Origin: Staphylococcus sp. Marseille-Q5304
Lineage (GTDB): Bacteria > Bacillota > Bacilli > Staphylococcales > Staphylococcaceae
Direction: 5' to 3'
Length of the DNA stretch: 64,000 nt
NCBI RefSeq assembly: GCF_943737015.1
Contig: NZ_CALSFP010000001.1
Location: 124,001-188,000, forward strand
The notes beneath the pieces are model-generated. The model had not been told where the DNA came from and did no database searches. It saw nothing but the letters and a program-made list of their open reading frames with translations. The position numbers were made by a program, and so were the translations under genes. The first letter of the stretch is position 1. Every line of letters begins with the position of its first letter. Shown here piece after piece: positions 45,975-55,808 of this stretch.

Positions 45975-46515
45975 TAAATGTATATTACTTATGATTTGAA
46001 ATATATGTTTATATGTATAGTTTTAATTGCATATTAACTTCATTAACAAATGTTAATTGAAGTTAAACACACTGAAAATTCATCAAACACACCATAATCA
46101 AGCACTTTCTGTAACTTGTAAAGTGATTTTTTTAGAAAAAATACTTAAAAAATATCAAAAAAGAACCCCCTAATTATATTACGTTATTGTTACATTGGAT
46201 TACGTTGTAATATTTCTGAAAATAAAGACATAGAAGTGTGTTCGCTCTAAAAGGTTGTTGTAAAGGTGTTTATAACTATTTTTGTATAGTTAAATCAATC
46301 ATTTAATCATTACAATACAAAACTAATAGGTGTCAATATTACAGAAAAGGTCTGTTTTTGTAAATTTTTGTTATATAGGTGTAATACAAATCTGTGAAAT
46401 TTATGATATATTACTTATGGTCAAAAAAAACGAACAACAATTTTAAAAATTAACTTGCACAAACGATATTAAATTAAAAAAGTAAAACAAAACTTAAATG
46501 GAGGATTTTTTTATT
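45975..46515. other. isaA upstream region, no gene
   Basis: 540 bases of AT-rich DNA. Several WalR-like half-sites occur (TGTTAC and TGTAAT near 46189-46212, TGTAAA near 46357, TGTAAT at 46382), but none shows the canonical 5-base spacing. A likely -10 (TATATT) lies near 46405. isaA is known to be under WalKR in S. aureus; the sites here are not decisive. Confidence 0.4.
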
Positions 46516-47253
46516 ATGAAAAAGTCAATTTTAGCATCGTCATTAGCAGTAGCATTAGGTGTAACAGGATATGCAACTCAAGCAGATAACAATGAAGCAC
46601 ACGCTTCTGAATCAAATATCGATAAAGCACATTTAGCTGAATTAGCACAAAGCAATGCTAAAGAATTAAATGAAAAACCATTACACGCTGGTGCGTACAA
46701 CTACGATTTCGTATTAAATGGTTTCGAATATTCATTTAAATCAAATGGTGAAAAATGGTCATGGAGCTACAAACAAGTAGGTTCACAAAGCGCTGCTTCA
46801 CACAGCACAGCTTCAAACACTTCACATAAAGATGTAAGTGCTCAAGTATCTCACCATTCAAATGAAAAATCATCTAACCAAGTTAGTGCTCAAAAACAAT
46901 CAAACAACGTTCAAGTTGAAGCAGTTCAAGCTCCAAAAGCTTCTTCAAACAACAACGTTCAAAAAGCACAAAAAAGCACTCAATCATCAGCATCATCAAA
47001 TGATACTTCAAGCATTGATGCAATTGCTCAACAAATGGCAGAACGTACTGGTGTATCTGCATCACAATGGAAAGGTGTTATCCAACGTGAAAGTGGCGGA
47101 AACCCACATGCAGTTAACGCTTCATCAGGTGCATACGGTTTATTCCAATTATTAGGTCACGGTGAACATTCAGGTATGTCAGTTCAAGAACAAATTAACA
47201 CAGCTGCTCAAGTTTACAAACAACAAGGTTCAGGTGCATGGGTAGGTTGGTAA
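46516..47253 (+). CDS. isaA: Immunodominant antigen A, lytic transglycosylase
   Basis: A 245-residue secreted muramidase that cleaves the glycan backbone and aids daughter-cell separation. Signal peptide residues 1-29 ([15 protein letters not shown], cleaved after HA). An N-terminal domain ([20 protein letters not shown]) is followed by a Ser/Asn/Gln-rich linker from about residue 80 to 165. The SLT-type catalytic domain follows, with Glu192 in [11 protein letters not shown] and the [11 protein letters not shown] segment; it ends with GSGAWVGW. The ATG at 46516 is used; codons before it encode no signal peptide. GGAGG is 11 bases upstream. Confidence 0.95.
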   Translation: MKKSILASSLAVALGVTGYATQADNNEAHASESNIDKAHLAELAQSNAKELNEKPLHAGAYNYDFVLNGFEYSFKSNGEKWSWSYKQVGSQSAASHSTASNTSHKDVSAQVSHHSNEKSSNQVSAQKQSNNVQVEAVQAPKASSNNNVQKAQKSTQSSASSNDTSSIDAIAQQMAERTGVSASQWKGVIQRESGGNPHAVNASSGAYGLFQLLGHGEHSGMSVQEQINTAAQVYKQQGSGAWVGW

Positions 47254-47293
47254 GCCGACCTTAACTAAGTAAGTAATATTTAGTTAACCTAAT

Positions 47294-47327
47294 TAAAGAG
47301 CGACTCTTCGGAGTCGCTCTTTTTCTA
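47294..47327 (+). terminator. isaA terminator
   Basis: AAAGAGCGACTC-TTCG-GAGTCGCTCTTTTT, a perfect stem closed by a stable UUCG-type tetraloop. Confidence 0.92.
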
Positions 47328-47391
47328 TTCGCTTTATTTATTTGAATATTCTGATAAAATAAAAGTAATTGAAATATTTTGTTGAGAAAGA

Positions 47392-47484
47392 TGGGAGTGG
47401 GACAGAGATCGATTTTTTAATAAAGATTTTGTAGTCTCACTAGTAGACATAGAGTCTAAGACAAATATTATTGTCTCAGACTCT
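47392..47484 (+). repeat. Dispersed intergenic repeat, copy 4 (short form)
   Basis: Head TGGGAGTGGGACAGAGATCG, arm GTAGTCTCAC and tail hairpin GAGTCTAAGACAA/TTGTCTCAGACTC. The middle block is missing, as in copy 2. It ends 28 bases before the aminotransferase start codon and so probably lies in its leader. Confidence 0.85.
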
Positions 47485-47511
47485 CGTATTTTTAATGAAG
47501 GAAGGTATTAT

Positions 47512-48669
47512 ATGGAACTATCAAATCGACTAGCTCAAATACCGGATAGCTATTTTGGTAAAACAATGGGCCGTAAAGTAGAACATGGCCCTTTACCACT
47601 TATAAATATGGCTGTAGGCATCCCTGATGGCGATACGCCTAAAGGTATATTAGATGAATTTTCGAACGCATTATATAAACCTGAAAATCAAAAATATGTC
47701 GCTTTCCATGGTAAAGATCAGTTTAAACAAGCGATTGTTGATTTTTATGAAAGACATTATCAAGTTTCTTTAGATAAAGAAGATGAGGTTTGTATCTTGT
47801 ATGGAACTAAAAATGGACTTGTGAATTTACCTCAATGTATTGTAAATCCGGGCGAGACCATTCTATTACCTGACCCTGGTTATGCAGATTATCTTGCTGG
47901 TGTGCTACTTGCTGATGCTAAACCACAATCTTTAGTGTTAGAACCGCCTCGTTATTTACCAAAATGGGACCAAATTAACAAAGAAACTTTAGAAAATACA
48001 CGTCTTGTTTACTTAACTTATCCAAATAATCCAACTGGATCAGCTGCGTCACAAAAAGTGTTTGATGATACGATAGCACAATTTAAAGGGAACAAAACAA
48101 GGATTGTGCATGACTTTGCTTACAGTGCATTTGGTTTTGAACATGACAATCCTAGTATTTTACAATCTGAGGGTGCTAAAGATTTAGCGATTGAAATTTA
48201 TTCATTATCAAAAGGTTTTAACATGTCAGGTTTTAGAGTAGGTTTCGCAGTTGGAAATAAAGAAATGATTCAAGCTTTAAAGAAATTCCAATCACACACT
48301 CATGCAGGTATGTTTGGCGCTTTGCAAGATGCAGCTACGTACGCTTTAAATAATTATGATGACTTTTTACAGCAACAAAATACAACATTTAAACGTCGAA
48401 GAGATCAATTTACTGCAAAACTAGATGAGGAAAATTTGCCTTATGAACCAATGACGGGTGGGATATTCCTTTGGTTAAAAACGCCACCTGACTTTGATGG
48501 TGAAAGTTTCGAAAAATATTTACTAAAGGAATTATCTATACTCGTAGCTCCTGGAATACCATTTGGTGAACACGGTCGCAATTATGTGAGAATCTCATTA
48601 GCCTTAGATGACGATCAATTGATGGAGGCAACAGAAAGGTTGTTATCCATTAGTCATTTATATCAATAA
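47512..48669 (+). CDS. Class I/II aminotransferase
   Basis: A 385-residue PLP fold-type I aminotransferase. The PLP region YLTYPNNPTGS near residue 168, HDFAYSAFGF near 203 and the lysine motif SLSKGFNMSGFRVGF near 235 are intact. The N-terminus resembles LL-DAP/alanine-type enzymes of Firmicutes. The D-lactate dehydrogenase starts 24 bases after its stop with no terminator, so they form an operon, as their homologues do next to copA-copZ in S. aureus. Substrate not known. Ribosome site GAAGG 8 bases before ATG. Confidence 0.87.
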   Translation: MELSNRLAQIPDSYFGKTMGRKVEHGPLPLINMAVGIPDGDTPKGILDEFSNALYKPENQKYVAFHGKDQFKQAIVDFYERHYQVSLDKEDEVCILYGTKNGLVNLPQCIVNPGETILLPDPGYADYLAGVLLADAKPQSLVLEPPRYLPKWDQINKETLENTRLVYLTYPNNPTGSAASQKVFDDTIAQFKGNKTRIVHDFAYSAFGFEHDNPSILQSEGAKDLAIEIYSLSKGFNMSGFRVGFAVGNKEMIQALKKFQSHTHAGMFGALQDAATYALNNYDDFLQQQNTTFKRRRDQFTAKLDEENLPYEPMTGGIFLWLKTPPDFDGESFEKYLLKELSILVAPGIPFGEHGRNYVRISLALDDDQLMEATERLLSISHLYQ

Positions 48670-48693
48670 ATCATGTACAGGAGATGGTCAGTC

Positions 48694-49692
48694 ATGACAA
48701 AAATAAAATTATTTGGAGTTAGAGAAGAAGATGTTCCTTATATTGAAAGTTGGGCAAATCAACATCAGGTAGAAGTTGATTTAGACGCTGAATTATTAAC
48801 AGTTGATACAGTGGATCGTGTGCAAGGATTTGATGGTGTTTCATTATCACAACAAATCGAACTAGATGAAGAAGTTTATAAAAAGTTAAATGAATATGGT
48901 ATTAAACAAATTGCTCAGCGAAGTGCCGGCTTTGATTGCTATGATTTCGAGTTAGCAGAAAAATATAACTTAATCATATCTAACGTGCCATCATATTCTC
49001 CACATTCAATCGCTGAATATACCGTTTCACAAGCGCTAAATTTAATTAGAAACTTTAATGATATCCAGCAAAAGACTGCCGAATACGACTTTAGATGGCA
49101 ACCTGCTATACTATCTCGTTCAATTAAAGATTTAAAAGTAGCAGTAATCGGTACAGGGCGTATAGGGCGTATTGTGGCGAAAGTCTTTAGCCAAGGCTTT
49201 GGTGCAGAGGTAGTCGCATACGACGTCATACAACATAAAGAAAATGAATCATTTTTAACGTATAAATCTACATTAGATGAAGCAATTAAAGATGCAGATA
49301 TTGTCACAGTACATATACCTGCAACAAAAGATAGTACGTATTTATTTAATGAAGAAAGATTTAATACTTTCAAAAAAGGCTCTGTCTTTATCAATTGTGC
49401 GCGTGGATCAATTGTTGATACGAAAGCGCTATTACGAGCTTTAGATAATGGTACAATAAAAGGCGCTGCGCTGGATACGTATGAAGGCGAAAAAGGTTTG
49501 TTCCCAAGCGATTCTCGTGGAAAAGGTATTAAGGATGAAATATTAAAGCAATTAATAGCAAGAAAAGATGTTATCATTTCTCCACATATTGCATTTTATA
49601 CAGATGATGCCGTTAAAAATTTAATCGTTGATGCACTCGATGCCACACTCGACGTTATAAATAATGGTGACACAGCGTTACGTGTAAATTAA
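48694..49692 (+). CDS. ddh: D-lactate dehydrogenase
   Basis: NAD-dependent reduction of pyruvate to D-lactate. The 332-residue protein has the Rossmann motif VIGTGRIGRIVAKVF near residue 150, the catalytic Arg in INCARGSIVDTKAL near 235, the glutamate in LDTYEGEKGLF near 264 and the His in ISPHIAFYTDDAV near 295; the N-terminal IAQRSAGFDCYDFELAEKYN is specific for D-LDH within the family. The ATG at 48694 (MTKIKLFG) follows AGGAG; a frame from 48673 has no site. Confidence 0.92.
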   Translation: MTKIKLFGVREEDVPYIESWANQHQVEVDLDAELLTVDTVDRVQGFDGVSLSQQIELDEEVYKKLNEYGIKQIAQRSAGFDCYDFELAEKYNLIISNVPSYSPHSIAEYTVSQALNLIRNFNDIQQKTAEYDFRWQPAILSRSIKDLKVAVIGTGRIGRIVAKVFSQGFGAEVVAYDVIQHKENESFLTYKSTLDEAIKDADIVTVHIPATKDSTYLFNEERFNTFKKGSVFINCARGSIVDTKALLRALDNGTIKGAALDTYEGEKGLFPSDSRGKGIKDEILKQLIARKDVIISPHIAFYTDDAVKNLIVDALDATLDVINNGDTALRVN

Positions 49693-49718
49693 TTGTTGAT
49701 TATGATTGAGAAAAAATA

Positions 49719-49762
49719 AACGCCAATTTCTATTTAAATAGATAGAAATTGGCATTTTTTGT
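49719..49762. terminator. Bidirectional terminator
   Basis: GCCAATTTCTAT/ATAGAAATTGGC perfect stem followed by ATTTTTTG; serves ddh and the convergent copZ. Confidence 0.85.
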
Positions 49763-49789
49763 TGAATTATATATTTTTTTTAATGCTTG

Positions 49790-49996
49790 TTATTTAACAT
49801 CGTAACCTTGATCTTCTATCGCATCTTTCATGTTATCGAAAGATACGTCCGTTTCATCATAGTTTACTGTGACGTTGTTATCTTCTAAACTTACATCCGC
49901 TGAAGATACCCCATTAAGGTTTGTTAATGCAGATTCTACTGCGTGTTTACAATGATCACAACTCATGCCTTCTACTTGAATTGTTTCAGTTGTCAT
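49790..49996 (-). CDS. copZ: Copper chaperone CopZ
   Basis: A 68-residue Atx1-like protein that carries Cu(I) to CopA. The metal site is GMSCDHC (Cys13 and Cys16), and the ferredoxin-like HMA fold ends with DAIEDQGYDV. ATG 49996 is 7 bases after GGAGG; an upstream GTG overlaps that site. It follows copA by 56 bases in the same operon. Confidence 0.95.
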   Translation of the reverse strand: MTTETIQVEGMSCDHCKHAVESALTNLNGVSSADVSLEDNNVTVNYDETDVSFDNMKDAIEDQGYDVK

Positions 49997-50052
49997 AAGC
50001 ACACCTCCTTAAGATAAGCATTTTTTCTATATATACTTTATACCCATTGTAA

Positions 50053-52437
50053 CTATAATTTCATGCGTTTCAATCTGAGTGCATTGGTTACAACACTGAC
50101 AGAACTTAAAGCCATCGCTGCGCCAGCAATCCATGGTGCAAGCAGACCGAAAGCAGCGATAGGTATGCCAGCTACATTGTAACCTAATGCCCAGAATAAG
50201 TTTTGGCGAATATTACGGATTGTTAATTTACTTGTATTAATAGCTTTTGGTAATAGCATTAAGTCTCCGCCAAGTATGGTAATATCTGCAGCTTCAATGG
50301 CAACTTCCGTACCTGTTCCGATAGCAATACCGATATCAGCTTTTACTAATGCAGGTGCGTCGTTAATACCGTCACCGACCATCGCAACTTTTTTATTTTC
50401 TTGTTGGAGTTTAGAGATGGTTGAAGCTTTTTCTTCTGGTAAGACTTGCGCATACACAGTATCTATATTGACTTGTTTAGCGATAGATTGTGCAGTTCGC
50501 TCGTTGTCACCCGTTAGCATCGCAACTTGAATACCTAAATCGTGCAATTGTTGAATTGCTTGAGCTGCGGAATCTTTTACCGTGTCTGCTACAGCGATAA
50601 TACCACTGAGTTGTTGATCAATTGCAATCAACATAGCTGTTTTACCTTCATCTTCAAATTGAGTCATTTGTGATGTTAACTCAGTATGGGCAACGTTAGA
50701 ATCTTGCATTAATTGACGATTACCGATGAGTAGTTGTTTGCCATCGACTTTAGCTTGGATACCACGACCAGGTAAGGCGTTAAATTCATCAACATCATAA
50801 AGGTCTAACTGTTGCGAAGTTGCGTAATTAACGATTGCTTCGGCTAATGGATGTTCTGATTGGTGTTCTGCACTTGCTAATAATTTCAATGTAGTGGTAT
50901 CACCTTTAAAATCAGTCACCTCTGGAACACCTTTAGTAATCGTACCGGTCTTATCCAATACGATCGTATCTATTTCGTGTGTGCGTTCAATGTGTGCGCC
51001 ACCTTTAAATAAGATGCCATTTTCAGCAGCTTTCCCAGTTCCTACCATTATAGAAGTAGGAGTAGCTAAACCGAGTGCACAAGGACACGCGATAACGAGT
51101 ACCGCAATAGCAGCAACTAATGCAGGTTCGAATTGTCCTGTTTGTACGAGCGTAATCCATATTATAAACGTTAAGAGAGCAATACCTACAACGATAGGGA
51201 CAAAGTAACCTGAGATGATATCAGCTAGTCGTTGAATCGGTGCTTTTGAACCTTGGGCTTCTTCGACGACATTTATAATAGAAGAAAGTGCAGTATCTTT
51301 ACCTACTTTCGTTGCTTTCATTGTAATCGTACCGTTGTTATTCATAGTGGCACCGATAACGCTATCATTTTGTGCTTTATCAATTGGTAAAGATTCACCT
51401 GTTAACATCGATTCATCTACGGAAGTTCGACCTTTGATAATTGTACCGTCTACAGGTATTTTTTCCCCCGGTTTGACGATAAGCATATCGCCTTCATTGA
51501 CTTCTTCAAGTGGAATCATAATTTGTTTGTCATTGCGAATAACGCGTGCTTCTTTAGCTTGTAATTGTAACAATTCGCTTAAAGCATTGGTTGTTTGACT
51601 TTTGGCGAGTGTTTCTAAATATTTACCAAATAAAATGAGTGTGATCAGTACTGCGCTCGTTTCAAAATAAAGGTGCGGTTCATAATTTGAACGTACTAAC
51701 CATTTAATTAACTCGTAAATACTGAAAACATACGCAGCACTCGTGCCTAATGCTACAAGCACATCCATATTTGCTGAACCATTACGTAAGTTTTTGTAAG
51801 CTCCAACATAGAACTGCCAACCGATTATAAACTGTATTGGTGTCGCGAGTGCGAATTGGAACCACGGATTCATGATGAAATGTGGTAACGGTAAATGAAA
51901 TAAATGTACTAGCATCGTCAACAATAAAGGTAAAGTGAGTATCGCAGAAATGATGAGCTTTGTACGTTTACGTTTGATTTCTTGATGTTTTGCGGACTGT
52001 TTCTCTTTAGCACTTTGTTTAAGGCTCGCATCATAACCTAAGTGTTGAATCTTAGCTATAAAATCAGATTCTGAAACAGTGTTTGGATTATAAGATATGA
52101 CTGCATTTTCAGTCGTTAAATTCACATTTGCATTTGTGACTCCATCCATGCGATTGAGTCCTTTCTCAATGCGATTAGAACAAGCAGCACAAGTCATCCC
52201 TTGAACATCTAGCTCTATCTTTTCTGTGGCAATGTCGTAGCCTGTCTTTCTAATAGTGTTCGTTATTGCTTCTGGAGTAGTGTTATCTGGGTTGTAGTGA
52301 ACAGTAGCCTTTTCAGTCGTTACGTTGACATTGGCATCAACGTCTTCCATACGATTGAGGTTCTTCTCAATGCGATTGGCACAAGCGGCACATGTCATGC
52401 CTGTCACATTGAAAGTAGTCTTTTTAGTTTCGCTCAT
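50053..52437 (-). CDS. copA: Copper-exporting P-type ATPase
   Basis: P1B-1 ATPase that pumps Cu(I) out of the cell. The 794-residue protein has two N-terminal HMA domains (GMTCAAC with Cys16/Cys19 and Cys83/Cys86), eight membrane segments, the A-domain TGES (residues 346-349), the membrane Cys-Pro-Cys at 451-453 and the phosphorylated Asp495 in DKTGT, then GDGIND. Ribosome site GAGAGGG 7 bases before ATG. It is the first gene of the copA-copZ operon, with a CsoR-type operator 59 bases upstream. Confidence 0.97.
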   Translation of the reverse strand: MSETKKTTFNVTGMTCAACANRIEKNLNRMEDVDANVNVTTEKATVHYNPDNTTPEAITNTIRKTGYDIATEKIELDVQGMTCAACSNRIEKGLNRMDGVTNANVNLTTENAVISYNPNTVSESDFIAKIQHLGYDASLKQSAKEKQSAKHQEIKRKRTKLIISAILTLPLLLTMLVHLFHLPLPHFIMNPWFQFALATPIQFIIGWQFYVGAYKNLRNGSANMDVLVALGTSAAYVFSIYELIKWLVRSNYEPHLYFETSAVLITLILFGKYLETLAKSQTTNALSELLQLQAKEARVIRNDKQIMIPLEEVNEGDMLIVKPGEKIPVDGTIIKGRTSVDESMLTGESLPIDKAQNDSVIGATMNNNGTITMKATKVGKDTALSSIINVVEEAQGSKAPIQRLADIISGYFVPIVVGIALLTFIIWITLVQTGQFEPALVAAIAVLVIACPCALGLATPTSIMVGTGKAAENGILFKGGAHIERTHEIDTIVLDKTGTITKGVPEVTDFKGDTTTLKLLASAEHQSEHPLAEAIVNYATSQQLDLYDVDEFNALPGRGIQAKVDGKQLLIGNRQLMQDSNVAHTELTSQMTQFEDEGKTAMLIAIDQQLSGIIAVADTVKDSAAQAIQQLHDLGIQVAMLTGDNERTAQSIAKQVNIDTVYAQVLPEEKASTISKLQQENKKVAMVGDGINDAPALVKADIGIAIGTGTEVAIEAADITILGGDLMLLPKAINTSKLTIRNIRQNLFWALGYNVAGIPIAAFGLLAPWIAGAAMALSSVSVVTNALRLKRMKL

Positions 52438-52493
52438 AAATTCCCTCTCCTTACATTATAAGATTGTGTAATGAATACGTTTTTGTTAACTCT

Positions 52494-52520
52494 AATATAC
52501 CCCCATAAGGTATATGGGTC
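52494..52520. promoter_or_regulatory. CsoR-type copper operator
   Basis: TATACC-CCCATAA-GGTATA is a perfect inverted repeat with G/C-rich centre (TATACCCCCATAAGGTATAT), the form recognised by the Cu(I)-responsive repressor CsoR in Firmicutes. csoR itself is not in the window. Confidence 0.8.
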
Positions 52521-52585
52521 AATGACTTTGTTTATAAAATGAATTGAGTTAGCTATTATAGAATTACTCAAATACATAAAGGAAG

Positions 52586-52599
52586 TGACAAATTTGTCA
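52586..52599. promoter_or_regulatory. Palindromic operator of VraDE-type transporter
   Basis: TGACAAATTTGTCA is a perfect 14-base palindrome 16 bases upstream of the -35 box at 52615. BceR/BraR-type response regulators that sense bacitracin and nisin bind TNACA-N4-TGTNA-like palindromes at this kind of position, so this is a likely activator site. The two-component system is not encoded nearby. Confidence 0.7.
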
Positions 52600-52614
52600 T
52601 TTCACAGCGATATT

Positions 52615-52644
52615 TTGTTAGTTAAAACAAACGATGAATATAAA
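52615..52644 (+). promoter_or_regulatory. Promoter of VraDE-type operon
   Basis: TTGTTA at 52615 and TATAAA at 52639 with an 18-base spacer, about 48 bases before the ATP-binding gene. Confidence 0.65.
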
Positions 52645-52691
52645 AATCTTTAATATGATATAGATGTAGAACAAAAGAAGGAGTGAAATAG

Positions 52692-53453
52692 ATGTCAATT
52701 TTAAAAGTTGAAGGTTTAAGAAAAACTTACGGAAACAGATATAAAAAACAAGAAGTATTAAAAGGGTTAGATTTTGAAATTGATAAAGGTGAATTTGTGA
52801 CAATCATGGGACCTTCAGGGTCTGGGAAAACAACTTTACTTAACGTAATCAGCTCAATCGATTACATTACGAGCGGGATTGTCGAAGTGAACGGCAACCA
52901 AATTAACAAAATGAGCAATCGTCAGTTAGCAAACTTCAGAAAAAGAGAAGTAGGATTTATCTTCCAAGATTACAGTGTGCTACACACATTAACAGTCAAA
53001 GAAAACATTATGCTACCTCTATCAATCCAAAAAATGTCTAAAAGTGAAAAAGAAAAAAGTTATAAAGAAGTAACTGAAGCTTTAGGCATCGATGAACTAG
53101 GTGCGAAATATCCAAACCAAATTTCTGGTGGTCAACAACAAAGAACAGCTGCAGCACGTGCTTCAGTACACAAACCGGCAATTATCTTTGCCGATGAACC
53201 AACAGGCGCACTCGACTCAAAAAGTGCACAAGACTTATTAAAACGACTACAAGATATGAATAAAAACATGAATTCTACAATTGTTATGGTCAGTCACGAT
53301 CCAGTTGCTGCAAGTTATTCAAATCGTGTCATTATGTTGAAAGATGGCAACATTCATTCAGAAATACGCCAAGGAGATGACACAAATCAAGAATTCTATA
53401 AAAATATTATCCACATGCAAACAGCCTTAGGTGGTGTGGCAAATGAACTTTAA
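52692..53453 (+). CDS. vraD: VraD-type ABC transporter ATP-binding protein
   Basis: A 253-residue ATPase of the MacB/BceA class. Walker A GPSGSGKT (40-47), the Q-loop IFQDYSVLH, signature ISGGQQQR (about 144-151), Walker B IIFADEP and the H-loop VSHDP are all present. It powers removal of peptide antibiotics such as bacitracin and nisin from their lipid targets. Its last 11 bases overlap the permease start, so the two are translationally coupled. AAGGAG lies about 8 bases before ATG. Confidence 0.92.
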   Translation: MSILKVEGLRKTYGNRYKKQEVLKGLDFEIDKGEFVTIMGPSGSGKTTLLNVISSIDYITSGIVEVNGNQINKMSNRQLANFRKREVGFIFQDYSVLHTLTVKENIMLPLSIQKMSKSEKEKSYKEVTEALGIDELGAKYPNQISGGQQQRTAAARASVHKPAIIFADEPTGALDSKSAQDLLKRLQDMNKNMNSTIVMVSHDPVAASYSNRVIMLKDGNIHSEIRQGDDTNQEFYKNIIHMQTALGGVANEL

Positions 53454-55353
53454 TCAAATCGTATTAAAAAACTTCCGACAAAATTTACGACATTATGCGA
53501 TGTATATATTTTCACTAATATTGAGTATTATTATTTACTTCAGCTTTGTCACATTAAAATATACACATAGTATTAATAATGATAATTCCGCAAAAATAAT
53601 CCAGAAAGGGTCTGAAGTTGGTGCGAACTTTCTATTCGTTATCATTATTGTATTCCTAATGTATGCCAATTACTTATTTATTAAACGTCGTACACGGGAA
53701 TTTGCACTGTTTCAACTAATCGGATTAACACGTAAAAATATCATGCGTATGATTATTATTGAACAGTTGGCAATGTTTGTTTCTACCGGGGTAATCGGTA
53801 TATTAATCGGTATATTTGGTTCTAAGTTATTGTTGATGATTGTTCTGAAAATGTTGAATATATCCATAAGTGTGAAACTCACTTTACATTCACAAGCGCT
53901 AATACAAACAATTTTATTACTGTTTTTAGCATTTGTTTTCATCGTTATTCATAGTTACCTCTTTTTACGTAGACGTAGTATATTAACGATGATGAAAGAT
54001 AATACGCAAGGGGATGCAAAAAACGCGAAGATTTCAATTTTCGAAGTGATCTTCGGTATTATTGGAATTGTGATGATCGTATATGGTTATTATTTAGCCA
54101 AACACTTTATGAATTATCTTGACAAGTTACAAATTATATTACCATTTATAATTTTGTTCCTAACTACAGTTGGGGCGTATCTATTCTTTAGAAGTTCAGT
54201 TTCCATGATTTTCAAGACATTGAAACGCTCTAAAAAAGGGAATGTCTCTATCACTGATGTAGTATTTACGTCTTCTATTATGCATAAAATGAAGAAAAAC
54301 GCGCTTGCATTGACGATTATTGCTACAATTTCAGCTATAACGGTAACAGTTCTATGTTTCGGTGCTATATATAAAGCAAGTACAGAAACTATAGTGAATG
54401 AAACATCGCCTCAAGACTTCAATGTATATAAAGAAAAACAGGCACAACAATTTGAGAATAAGTTAGATGAGCACCATATACCTTTCAAAAAAGATTATAA
54501 AGAAACTGCTAGCGTAAAATTAAAGAAAGATAATGTATTTGAAAAACCTAAAGCGATGCCGAAACAAGATAATATAATGACTGTTACTAGCAATAAATTT
54601 TTCCATGATGATGATATCCATGGTAATCAGATTAAACTCATTAATACACAAACTATGGGGGCAGGTATGTTTAAACATCATTTAGGAAATTCTATTCAGT
54701 TCGATGGACTAAATAATTCAACTTTTAAAGTTAATAAAGAAGACAAGAAAGTAGTATTTTCTGGAGAATTAACTCATGATGCTCCTGTAATATTAGTTAA
54801 AGACCAAGATTACAACAAGTTGAAACACCATGCTAAAGAGATACATTCACAATACGGTTTTGATTTGAAAAATCAAAAAGATTGGTCAAAAGCTAATAAA
54901 CTGTATAAGTCATTATTCCCTAAAAAAGAACAGCAGAGTCACACTACTAAAAAGGAAATCACTAAAACACTCGATTCTTCTAATGGAATTATATTATTTG
55001 TTTCTTCATTCTTAGGACTTGCATTCTTAGTGGCGGCAGGTTGTATTATTTACATTAAACAAATGGATGAAACGGAAGACGAAATTTCAAACTTCCGTAT
55101 TTTACAACGTATGGGATATACACATAGAGATATGATGACCGGTTTAGGATTAAAAATATTCTTCAATTTCTCATTACCACTTGTCGTATCGCTATTACAT
55201 GCATTCTTTGCATCAACGATTGTCATGAAATTATCCGGTGTTATCTCGATGATGCCTGTGTTTATTGTCATGGTAATTTACACACTAGTTTACTTCATCT
55301 TTGCTATAATGGCATTTATACATTCTAACCGAGTAGTTAAACATTCTATTTAA
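53443..55353 (+). CDS. vraE: VraE-type ABC transporter permease (BceB family)
   Basis: A 636-residue FtsX/BceB-type permease: N-terminal MNFNQIVLKNFRQNLRHYAMYIFSL, ten membrane segments in a 1+3 / 2+... arrangement, and a large extracellular domain of about 200 residues (roughly 315-520) between helices VII and VIII, the feature that binds peptide antibiotics or their lipid targets. The ATG at 53443 matches family N-termini and overlaps vraD. In S. aureus a small gene vraH follows; here a terminator follows immediately and the next gene is on the other strand. Confidence 0.9.
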   Translation: MNFNQIVLKNFRQNLRHYAMYIFSLILSIIIYFSFVTLKYTHSINNDNSAKIIQKGSEVGANFLFVIIIVFLMYANYLFIKRRTREFALFQLIGLTRKNIMRMIIIEQLAMFVSTGVIGILIGIFGSKLLLMIVLKMLNISISVKLTLHSQALIQTILLLFLAFVFIVIHSYLFLRRRSILTMMKDNTQGDAKNAKISIFEVIFGIIGIVMIVYGYYLAKHFMNYLDKLQIILPFIILFLTTVGAYLFFRSSVSMIFKTLKRSKKGNVSITDVVFTSSIMHKMKKNALALTIIATISAITVTVLCFGAIYKASTETIVNETSPQDFNVYKEKQAQQFENKLDEHHIPFKKDYKETASVKLKKDNVFEKPKAMPKQDNIMTVTSNKFFHDDDIHGNQIKLINTQTMGAGMFKHHLGNSIQFDGLNNSTFKVNKEDKKVVFSGELTHDAPVILVKDQDYNKLKHHAKEIHSQYGFDLKNQKDWSKANKLYKSLFPKKEQQSHTTKKEITKTLDSSNGIILFVSSFLGLAFLVAAGCIIYIKQMDETEDEISNFRILQRMGYTHRDMMTGLGLKIFFNFSLPLVVSLLHAFFASTIVMKLSGVISMMPVFIVMVIYTLVYFIFAIMAFIHSNRVVKHSI

Positions 55354-55363
55354 TAAATATAAA

Positions 55364-55409
55364 AAAGCTCCAATGAGTGGTGATTCCCTCTCATTGGAGT
55401 CTTTTTTTG
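55364..55409 (+). terminator. VraDE operon terminator
   Basis: GCTCCAATGAG pairs with CTCATTGGAGT and is followed by seven T, 15 bases after the stop codon. Confidence 0.85.
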
Positions 55410-55484
55410 CTGGTTTTAAATATTGAATGAATTTTAGTCATTGGATTTTACAAAAAGTTAGTTTAAGTTTTTCGTTGAACGTAA

Positions 55485-55691
55485 TTAAAAGAAATCTGAA
55501 GGTTTGATATCATCAAAATTTATATTTTTAAGTCCTTCGAAATTAAGGTTTTCAACGTTTTCTAATACATGGCTATTTTGTAATTGCGCATAATAATTCG
55601 AAGCTTCAGATGCAACGTCGTGTTCTTGGAACGTTTTCGCTATACCTAAGATTAACAAAATGGCAATGGCAGCTCGTAAAATTGTTTTCAT
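55485..55691 (-). CDS. Small exported protein, unknown
   Basis: A 68-residue protein (MKTILRAAIAILLILGIAKTF) with an N-terminal hydrophobic helix that may be a signal anchor, then an acidic, Asn-rich segment with near repeats (VENLNFEGLKNINFDDIKPSDFF). AAGGAG is 9 bases before ATG. It has no cysteine or enzymatic motif. It lies between the VraDE operon and the anion transporter; not recognised. Confidence 0.65.
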   Translation of the reverse strand: MKTILRAAIAILLILGIAKTFQEHDVASEASNYYAQLQNSHVLENVENLNFEGLKNINFDDIKPSDFF

Positions 55692-55808
55692 TATACATGA
55701 CTCCTTTATAGGTTTATATCAATATTATAATTGAGATGTATCATGTATACATGCGTCCGAAGTATAGAAAGTGTGTCATACTTTGGCTGTATAATGCACG
55801 TTGAATAG

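Noticed and set aside
46180..46410. WalR binding site for isaA
   Set aside because: Half-sites occur but none has the TGTWAH-N5-TGTWAH spacing, so no site is called.
48939..49577. 212-codon minus-strand frame inside ddh
   Set aside because: Mirror frame of a clear D-lactate dehydrogenase; composition (Ser/Lys/Pro-rich) is that of antisense sequence.
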